The notes beneath the pieces are model-generated. The model saw only the letters and a program-made list of their open reading frames with translations. It did no database searches and was not told the DNA's origin. 64,000 nt of DNA from positions 85,810,981-85,874,980 of the forward strand of contig NC_088800.1 in NCBI RefSeq assembly GCF_011386835.1. Direction: 5' to 3'. Position 1 is the stretch's first letter. The number at the start of each line of letters is the position of its first letter. A program made the translations under genes and the position numbers. This document shows positions 1 through 10,000 of the stretch, in pieces. This DNA is from Chrysemys picta bellii (lineage: Eukaryota; Chordata; Testudines; Emydidae).

Positions 1-765
1 CAGAGCGTCAGGCCCATTGTCCCTCCAACTGGCACTGACGCGGATTGTACTCTGCACTTCACACGGGGGAAGGAACCATAGTCCCCGACTTGGCAGAAAT
101 CCTTAACAAATCCTTGAACCATAGAACCATTAACATAAATAGCTTTCAGACTCCTGTGGGCTGGAGTACCTGCCTCGGATTTTATTGCATTTTTTTAACA
201 ATGTAAATCCATTCCAATATTTTTTTAAAGCCTCCCATACGCTGTGTCTCCGTACAGGTCAAGTAGGGAGCATTCCAATATTTCCATGAGACAGATAAGC
301 CATTCCTCTAGGTGCAGTGCGATCATTGCTCGCTGAGGTCCTGCTGGTGTCAAGAGGGCTCTGCAGCTCCCAGAAGAACAGAGCACTCAGAAAGTAAGTA
401 CCTCAGTGTAACCAAGGCATTTAAAAAATCCACACAGAATTTCTGCCTTCCAAACCCTTTTCAGTGGTTTGGCACCAGAAGGTCCCCTGTTGGCACCTGA
501 TCATAACAGCCCGTATCTCTTATATGCTGTGTGAAGTGCCTAGCCCACTTGAGGCACTTAAGGGGTAATTGGAAGAGTGCTCCCTGCTTTCGGCGCATGC
601 TGTCCCCGAAGGAGTTAAGCAGTAGTGTTTGTATCTGGATTGTTCTGAATTGCATGTACTAATGTGAGGTGTCAATTCTGTGGTGAGTCTACTCCGCTGT
701 CTGGCAGTGCCCAGCCTGGCACTGGATGCCATCAAAGCTCCGCTCGCTTCATTTCAGCTCCCCTG
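1..765 (+). other. Upstream flank / possible 5' noncoding exon of AQP8
   Basis: No protein-coding exon can be supported here. A consensus-like donor (GTAAGT at 394-399) and a good acceptor (pyrimidine-rich tract ending TTTCAG at 757) could join a noncoding, or very short coding, first exon ending near 393 to the exon carrying the AQP8 start. Poly-T rich stretches occur at 189-230. No clear TATA box or CpG island is visible, so the promoter may lie left of the window. The splice reading is inferred from consensus only. Confidence 0.3.
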
Positions 766-1016
766 ATGTCTGACCTGGAGTTTGGTGGCATGTCCATAAA
801 GGAGGTGGAAATGGACGGCAAGTACAAACAGCCGCAGCCTCACTGGTTCGAGCTGTATGCCCAGCCCTGCGTGGCCGAGCTCCTGGGGTCGGCGTTGTTC
901 ATCTTCATCGGGTGCGCGTCAGTGATTGAGAACGTGGACAGCACGGGGAGGCTGCAGCCCGCCCTGGCGCATGGGTTGGCTCTTGGGCTCATCATCGCCA
1001 TTTTGGGAAACATCAG
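766..1016 (+). CDS. AQP8: AQP8 coding exon 1 (residues 1-83 and part of 84)
   Basis: Encodes the cytoplasmic N terminus, the first membrane helix (about 36-56, with Cys50) and the second (about 64-82). The chosen Met aligns with the second Met (Met7) of human AQP8, because the following SDLEFG matches human CEPEFG. Its context is weak (C at -3), while Met16 has a strong one (G at -3, G at +4). An acceptor ends at 757, only 8 bases before the ATG, so the real exon probably starts at 758 and a few residues could come from an upstream exon. The donor is GTGAGA at 1017, splitting Ser84 after two bases. Confidence 0.92.
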
Positions 1017-4000
1017 GTGAGAGAATTTTGGGGACTTGGCTACTTGGCACTGACTGCGCAGTGAGGGGATCGGACAGTCACAGAGCAGGGGGCAGGCGTC
1101 CAAAACATAAAGGCTTCCTGACAACTCCCAGGAAAGCATGTGAATGTGGATCTGCTGAGTGATAGCTAGCTAGAGTGAGCCTATTCTCTGTGTTTCTCCT
1201 GCCTCGTTTGTGTTTTGGATCAGTAGATATAACTGTAATAGTGATAATTAATAATCACACTCTGCACGTTACACAGTGCCTTGCAGTTAAGGTTTATTAT
1301 TGTTTGTATTACGGTAGTGTCTAGAGTTCCCAGCTGAGATCAGTGCAGAGCTGCATCGTGCTAGGGGCTGTACGTACACATAATGAGAGAGAGCTCTTGC
1401 TCTGAAGACCTTACGATCCAAATAGACAATGGGACAGACTTTTAAAGATATTTAGGCGCTTACCTCACAATATCTTTAAAAACCTGGCCCTAGATGGATA
1501 AAGAGTGGGAAGGGAAACTGAGGCGCAGAATGAGGACCAATTTGCCTGTGGTCAGTGACAAAGCCAGGTCTCATGATTCCTAGTCCAGTGCGTCTCTCTG
1601 AGTTTTGCAAAGGTAGTTATTATTGTAATATGGTAATTGTATTATTAAAATTGGGAACAAAGCCCCAGAGAGAGAAAGATACAAATCTCCTCTGAATGGT
1701 GACTCTAAAACAGGCACTGGGGAGTTCCACACCTGTTCTCTCTCAGCCCCTCCAGATCAAATTTGCCCAGCCTACAAGTGAAAAAGTCTCCCCCCTCCCC
1801 ATTAACTGCCAGTCCTGCAAACAGCCTGTGTTCTGATGATCAAGGCATGTCCTCTGTGGCTCACGTATGATCAGCAGGTGTCTGGACCAATGGAGGGATA
1901 TTATGTCTTTGTCTTGTGAGGGTGGAATTAAAGTCTACACCTCAAGGTAAAAATTTTGCCACTGGGACTTAGCAATTCTGCTGATGATGCGTGAGCCGGA
2001 ACAGAATCCAGCTCCCTCTCCCACGGCTGCTTTGGCTTAGCAAGGCTAAGAGGGAAGGATGGGGTAAAAATTTGGGTTTGTTACTAAAGCCAGCAGCTGT
2101 GGCTCTGACGCCCTCAGGGAGCAGATCTGCTGAAGAAGGAGGTTCCATTTTTTATCATCAGTGTGAGCCACTGTCTTGCTGTGGGAAGGAATAGAATCCA
2201 GGTCTTCTGACTCCTGCTTCCTTGCTCCAGCCTCTGGGTCCGCTGCCTCATTGGCATCATGCATGCCTTTTTATTGCTTACAATTTCATCTGCTCTCCCT
2301 GCTTATTCCTCAGTTAAAGACATTGGGTCAGATCCTCAGCTGGGGTTCATGAGTGTCACTCCATTGATTGTAATAGAACAAAGCCCCTTGATCCCATGGG
2401 ATTTCTCACTTAGCTGGAGATGATTGTGATGTCACAAATATGAATGGTCAGTTCAGGTGAGGAATAAGCAGTTGGAGGTGGAGCTCTGAGCTGCCAAGAT
2501 CTGCTTTCGGGTCACTCTTCGCCAGGACTCACAAACGGTGGAAGGGAGACGCACGAAATCTCCAACTTTGCCATAGCACCTCATCAGCTGTCGAATGGTC
2601 GATAAAGCAGGTATTTCTGTCCGAAGCAGAGGGTGTTTGCAGCTTTCCTGCTCTGGAACGAGGAGGGCGTTGTTCAATTCAAGTTTTTCTGCAAAAGCAT
2701 CATTCTGAACCGACTAACGTGGGGTTGGAAGTTTGTTTCCGAGACGGAACCAAGAGGCTGCAAAAACAAGTTTGTTTTGATCAATGCTCCATAAAAAATA
2801 GGCTGGAATCCACATTTTATGACTCTTTATTAACTGCCTGTTATTCAGAGTTATCTGTGGATTGGTTAATGTATACATAGAGTATACGTAGGCTAGCAGT
2901 GAAACCCAAGGACCCCGTTAGCCTTTGCTGACAATGCGCCTAGTGTTAGAATGAAAAAACATAAATGATGCTCAGGTTTCATGACTAGCAATAGATTGGA
3001 CACTCTGCACTCGGGTGGCTAAATAAACTATCCTTTAACCCACTAACAGACACACTAGGTGGGTCCCCAAGTATACACGGGTCTGACTGGAATGCTAAAT
3101 GGTTGGACTAGGCTGGTCGCTGGTCTCCATTTCCTGAGTGTGTTACCTAAGCTGAAAGCATCTGTTACCTCTTGCAAAGACAGCGTTCAAGTCACTGATT
3201 GGACCATTGGAAGTAGAGATGGGAAAGCTCTGTTCGATCACCCCACCCATCCTCCTCAGCCAGGGCAAGGCTGTTCCCTCCAGCATTTCCCCTGGTGTGT
3301 CGTTTAGCCATAGGTTTGCCCCCCTTCCCACTGTTAGGCACTGCTGAATTTCATCCACTACTCTTAACTGTGCCCCTGTGACCACCTGAAACAACTCCTC
3401 GCCTTCCTGGGTGTTTATACCCTACACATACAGTTACAATGAGAGACCCTGATTCCGGGGGCTCTTATGCATGTGAATAACTTTAAGTACATGCTTAAAT
3501 CCATTAAAGTTGATGGGACTTCACCGCGTACTTTGTGTTTAAGGGCTTCCCTGAGTCAGGGCCATATACTGCAAATGTAGATCCTGGCCAGAACACTGGA
3601 CAGGGCCTCAGGGCCTCTGGGTTCTGTTCCCATCTCTGCCACTGGCCTGCTGGGAGACCTGGGGTAAGTCATGTCGGAGAAAAACAGAGTTCTCACTCTC
3701 AGGTTTGGGTGCAGCAAGGCAGATACGTTAATATCTCTAGCAATTGCGTGGAGGGAGAGAGCTAAACAGGTCTCTCACAGGTAAACAATGACAGCAAGCA
3801 TTTATACCTTTTGTTACAGACAATAATGAGCAGCAGCTGCATTTTGTTTATACATGGATCATCCTGATATCTTATTTTTCTCACCTCTATTTAGACTATA
3901 GTCTACATTCCATACTTATCTAACACGAGGTCGCAACAACTTCTCACACAGTTCTTTCCCATTCGCCTCAGACAATCCTCACTTCTACAAATCTCACGTG

Positions 4001-7000
4001 ATTGGGGTTACAGCTAGCCTGACTCTTGCTCACAGAAGAGACGGTTTGCATTGAAATCCCCTTCAAATCCACAGTCACTCCCCCCCCCGTGCCTCAGTTT
4101 CCCCACCTGTAGAATAGGGATAATGATCCAGACCTCCTTTGTAAAGTGCTTTGAGCTCTACTGATGTGACGCGTTCGAGAAGAGCCAGGTACTATTGATG
4201 TATTAGGTCCAGGATTGGGCCCTATCATGTACATTTTCAGCCCCACACCAAGATTACAGCTGGAATTGGCCCATGGCCACAGTATAAAGCTTTGGAATTT
4301 ACCTGAAAACGTAATTAATTCTCTGCTGGTTCAGTCAATTAAATCCTAGCAACTCCATTACCTCTTTAATTAAAGCCGAATCATCAGAAATAATCACAGT
4401 TCCTAAACCCTCTGACTCATTAGCTTTGAGGGCAATTTATTATCAGGGTTTATTGGTTATGAAGCTCGTTCGTTAATGAGCGTTCCCCCAGTAATCTGTT
4501 TTCATTAAAAAATATTTGCATTTGCCTCTCACTGGTACTTCTAGACACCAGTGATTTAGGCCCTGTCACAAGACAAGAGGCCCCCATCCTGCATGTGGGA
4601 TCCAGGCATGTGAACCTGTTAGCCTCATTACAGGATTGGGGGCATGCAATGCCTTGAGCGCAGGGCTCTGTCCACACAGATGCTGTTGCAGGATCGGGGC
4701 CATAGAGCTCTGGGATTCTGGGCCCCGGCCTTGAGTATCAGTCAGACTTCGCCTACGTGTGACAGGCATGGAGTGTTACACTGTACACCACTCCCCTGAC
4801 TGGCTAGTGCTAAACGGCTTTTGCTCCCTTCTTGGTTTTCACAAGAGAGAAATTGTTCTAGAGAAGAGGCAAAGGATTCGGGGCGAGAAAACGAGGACCA
4901 TTCGGATCAGCACTAGCTGATGTATGAAGCCTCGTGAGCCCTTGTCATCCCCTGGTGGGGCTGCTGCCGGCAGAAAGAGGGAAAGAGGCTAGCCGGCAGG
5001 GCGTTCTCCTGAGGGAGGGAACCATCTGTAGGCCACATTCCTGCATGGGCTGGGGAGAGGAAGGACAAGGAGACCCAAAGAGTCTTTCCCAGCTCTGATT
5101 TCTCTGCGAATCAAAGGAAGATTCCTACCCTCTCCTCATTTAACCCCTTCCCTTGCAGCAATGCCTGTGAGTAACTAGCTCAGAGCGGCTGCAGGGTAAT
5201 CCGGGACCGTCTGTGCATCTTTACATCTGTGGAGACACAAATATACTCACATGTTGGGAAAGTGCCCTGCACTCTGTGGGCAATATCAGGAAAAGCCCAG
5301 CAACAATGACAGTTAACAGCCATTTCTGCTCCAGGGCTTTTTGCTGTTTTCAGTCGTCCCGTTTGGGGCTTTGCGTTTTCTTTGCGACTTGACATCCAAT
5401 ACCCCCAGCCAGGCAGAAGAAAGCTGCTTTTGGTCCCAGCTCTCCCAGCTGCCTGTGCGTGATGGGCATCTCTAAACTCCCATTGCCCTCCGGAAGGGTC
5501 CTGGCAGCCTGGCAGCCAGGCTCACGGCTAGCCTGGGCAGGCTTAGCTTCGTTACGCCCGCAGTGCATTTGGCCTGGGCTCCACAAGGACGTCGCAAGGG
5601 AATTGGGGTTATCTTGTTGTAACCCACGCAAGGAGAGAGTGGATCTTTGTCCCCCTCAAGTGGCTGGTCCACAGGAGAGATTACTGAGTCTGCGGCTACC
5701 TACCATCGGCTTTAGCTCACGTAGTGGAGGCGCGTGCTTTTGATGCTGGATGTTCCAAGTCCAGGCCCTGCTGATGGCCCAAGCAGGGTCAGTTACACAG
5801 CACAGCTTGTCAGTGAACAAATCCCTCCTTTGTCAGAACAGTGAATATGGGGAAGGAAAACCTGCAGGCCAAGTTCTGCTCTCACAGTGCAGGCCAGGCC
5901 AGGCCAGGCCGAGGAGTCTTAGCGAAGGGCACTCGTAAACTGTCAGCACCAAAGAGGAACCTTGAGGGAAACAGCAGGGGAAAGCAATGCTCGTTCCATG
6001 CCCTGGGTCCTCCGCCCCTCGCTAAAGGAATCCATGGGCTGCATGTTGCCGTGATCGCTCCCCTGGGGGGTGATAGCACCATCAGCTGCAGGTGCAAGGC
6101 CAGGAACTCTTTGTAAACATTTCCCTTTCCTGCCCTACAAGTTAACGGTCCCTCCACGCTGTTTCACTGTAAGTAGCCCCTATCTTTAAGCTCCTGAAAT
6201 CCTAGAATATCAGGGTTGGAGGGACCTCAGGAGGTCATTTAGTCCAACCCCCTGCTCAAAGCAGGACCCATCCCCAGACAGATTTTTGCCCCAGATCCCT
6301 AAATGGCCCCCTCAAGGATTGAACTCACACCCCTGGGTTTAGCAGGCCAAGGCTCGAACCACTGAGCTCTCCCTCCCCTCAGGTGCAGTCACTCTCTGGC
6401 TCCCTGTCACAGCCTCAGAAGCTTTTCCCGACTTCTACCCCTTAATCATCTGTCCAGAATGAGCCGGGCAGGGCAGAATCCCACAGAGGCAGAGCAGGAT
6501 TGGGAATCGCTGCCCAGGCCTCTCACCGGGGTGCGGCTGCCTAGGTAACGGGTCAGTTTGAAAGAGCATAAGGTTTAACTGAGTCTGACTCCAGCTTAAA
6601 GGGGTCATTTCCAGCTGGGCTCAGATTCTTCTCCTCAGGGGAACTCGGGGTAGAGGGTCGCACAGCTGAGACACTTAACATCTCTCTCCTGTTGATTCCA
6701 GCGGTGGCCATTTTAACCCAGCTGTCTCCTTGGCCGCGTGGCTGATTGGCGGGCTGAACATCATGCTGCTCATCCCTTACTGGATCTCCCAGCTGTGTGG
6801 GGGGCTGATCGGAGCTGGCCTGGCAAAGGTATGGAAATCAGGTGACTCTTCCTTGCTAAGAAGATTAAAGGGTTAATTTCCTGGGGTCTTGGGCTCCCCT
6901 CCATGCAGACATGTGAATCTCAGCAGTGGGTACGGGCCCCTCAAAGGCAGGATATGATTCTCAGTGCGGTTTGCGCTGTGTCAGAGAACAGTTTGTCATG

Positions 7001-10000
7001 CACCATTGGGCACATGCTGGAAGCCAGCACCCAGCAGCTGCAGGGGAGATTATAATCTGAACACAAATGGTCATGCGCAGCACCTCCTTTGTGGGTATGG
7101 GGTTCGTGTAGTGGTTGGAGTGCAGGCCTGGGAGCCACGGTGCTTTTCCCAGCTCTTCGGCTGGCTCAGTGTATGACACTGGGCAAGTCACTGCCCCATC
7201 GCTCGGTGCTTCGGTTTGCCTGACTTTAATGTGGACATACCTGTTATACAGGGTGCTGGGAATCTTCATTAACTAATGTTCAGTGGCAGTTGCTCAGTAA
7301 GTGCCGCAGGGTTATAGTTATTTTATTATATACAGAAGAATGCATATTCCTCCCGTCGGCTACAGCCATCTGCACTTACCCCACTATTTCTCATGGTCTT
7401 TCCCATTTTATGTCGCCCCTCTCATCCTCCAAAGTACTTGATATATAAATAGCATCTATGTTGCAAACCATTAAGCAGATACTGGAGGTTAATTTCTTTA
7501 CAGCTTTACTAGGGTAGCTGGTGGCTAATCCACTTGTAATTATCTACAGGCTAAAAGCCTTTGCTAATGAGTTTACATTCACTAGAGACTTAGGTTGACT
7601 TTCAGAAAGAAAGTGATCAGATTAGCTGCTCTCTGCCCTGATGTTATATCCACCTACACTGTCCTGACTGGGAACCAATAGCCATGGTGTGGAGATTGAA
7701 ACTGTACCAATTCCAGGACTCTCTCTTGTAGGTTATGACAGCAAATGACAGATACATAAACGCCACTGGAGCGGCTTTCACTAGCATCACAGACGACGGG
7801 CAGATCCCCTCCGCCCTTGTGGGTGAGATTGTCATGACCATGTTCCTGGTCTTAGCCGTCTGCATGGGAGCCATCAATGAAAAAACCAGCAGCCCTTTGG
7901 CACCTTTCTGCATTGGTTTCACTGTCACCGCTGACATCCTAGCTGGGTGAGCCGGCACAGCCGTTTGTGTGTTCTGTGGAGCCGTGTACCTCTGGAGGAA
8001 TGAGAGCTGCCAGACATTCCTGTCTGATGGCTGCCCAGCTGCCCTGGGGAGATGAGTTGGTGGGTCTGGATTTAGTTTCTATGATAGACAATAAACAGTG
8101 ATTAGTGTCTCCTGATGGCAGCCTGAGCAGAAAGTCCAAGGAGTGAATGGTCCGTGGTGGAAACTCCCCTGTTACACGGGAGTAGGTGCAGGGCTGGGGC
8201 ATGCTGGGAAGCACAGGAGGGGTGGAAGCTTGCCTGGTTGCACGCGTGCTGAATAGGTTCCATGGATATTCAGTGGACTTTAACTGATGCTCTCCCGGTG
8301 AGGTTCTCTGGCCTGTGCTATCCAGGAGGAGATGATCATAGTGGTCTCTTCTGGCCTTCATGTCTATGAGTCACTCCGGCTGTTTTCACCAGCCTGTAAT
8401 TCATGTTGGGAGGAATATTGGCCACACATGGACAGAGCCCGATGACGGCGTCAGAAAAGACCAGTCTGCAGGCGTCTAACATGCTGGATGCTTGAAGCCA
8501 GATCAAGTTTTTCAATAAGCTGTTGTGGGCGGATACAGAAGAAAGTCCCCCCCGGGCAATGCTTGTAATAGGAAGCCCTAAGGACACAGAAGCCGGTTCA
8601 TTTTGAGTCATTTTTTACTGTATGTTCTGGCTGTTTTTATGAGAAACTGCCCAGCTTGGCCTCAGCGCGCACCAATTTTTCAAACAAGCAGGCTGTTTGC
8701 TTTCTTGTGTGACGGGAATCAGATACCAAGAGCCCGTAATTATGAATGCTACTAGGTTATTTATTTAAGGGAGAGCCCCCTCTAGTGGGATTTGAAGCTC
8801 TTACTTAAACACTGCACAGACGTCAGGTGCAAATGTTTATCCGTTGCTGGAAGATATGTATCAGTGCCCCTTCCACAGCACATTGTGACATACACACAGT
8901 AAAGAGCGTAAAACCCAAGCTGCTAACAAACCCAACATTTACATTTAAAACGGACACTTTCATTTCCATCACATGAAGCTTTTTACAGATATAGGTGCTC
9001 CCTAGCTAACAGCTAATGCTGGAGTTCATACAGGTATGTTCCTAGGTCTGTCAATGTTATTCAGATGAGTTTTGCAATGGTCATTGTATTTTGTATAGTA
9101 GATCTGATTACAATAGTCAGCCATCAGTGGGGCATTATTACAGAGATTGTTACTTTCTGAAAACAATTTGTCCTTGGAGTTCCGTGGCAGGACATTGTAT
9201 ATTCAGCAGGATGAATTGTGTGACTGTTCATTTGTTTTCTCTTTCAGAGGCGCTATATCTGGGGCTTGCATGAACCCTGCCAGAGCTTTTGGGCCAGCGC
9301 TGGTAGCAAACTACTGGGACTATCACTGGGTTTACTGGGTAGGGCCCATGGTAGCCAGCCTGCTAGCTGGTGCATTGATAAGGTAGGTGAGGGGACACTG
9401 TCTATAGTGGAGATGAAATGTGTAAGAAGAGGGAAAGCTGTGTGTACCTTGTCATGCAGAGGTCCTGGGTCTAATCTCCACATTGCCATGTACTGCTTGT
9501 GTCTGTCTGTAAAATAGGCCATGGATATTCACTAAGTGGCGAGTCCAGTCCCTCCTCTCAGGCCCAGATGGGAGGCTTTAGCACAGAGGGGCTCCCAGGG
9601 AGTCGGAGCAGGAGCAGTCTTCAATCACTGGCTGTGGTGTGATCGGAACTGCTCCTCAGGCTAGCCTGGCCAGTTGGTTGCTTCCCCAACCCCCAGCTAT
9701 GGGGGAATGACTGGCAAATCCACACGGTAGTGGATCCAGAGGCCCTTCCCAATGCCCTCTGTCTCCCAACATCCTGCCCCTCGGAGGTGAGTTCTGTAGC
9801 ACGCGCTGTGTGAGCTCCTGCAACCCTCCCCACTCATCTTCTGATGCCGCACTAGAAATAAGGATTCCAGAGTCGTTGGTGAGAGTGTTTTTCTGGGCCT
9901 TGATTGGCGGAAATCCCTCCCCTGGGTGATGCAAAGTTGGCCAGAGGGAATCTGCTCCCACGAATCAGAAGGCCAGAGGCACAGGAACAAAGTTCCCTGA

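Larger units (their letters stand above)
1017..6701 (+). other. AQP8 intron 1 (5685 bp)
   Basis: Donor GTGAGA at 1017, acceptor ending CAG at 6701. It holds old interspersed repeats (about 1240-1605), a MIR-like SINE split by a candidate solo LTR (3590-4205), an AT-rich low-repeat block (about 4290-4530) and a turtle-type tRNA SINE (about 6197-6380). The stretches 1610-3580 and 4530-6190 contain no exon or named element that I can support; small open frames there lack coding character. Confidence 0.85.

Noticed and set aside
6300..6380. tRNA-like sequence on the minus strand
   Set aside because: It is the head of a SINE, not a tRNA gene: a CR1-like tail follows and no proper cloverleaf is kept.
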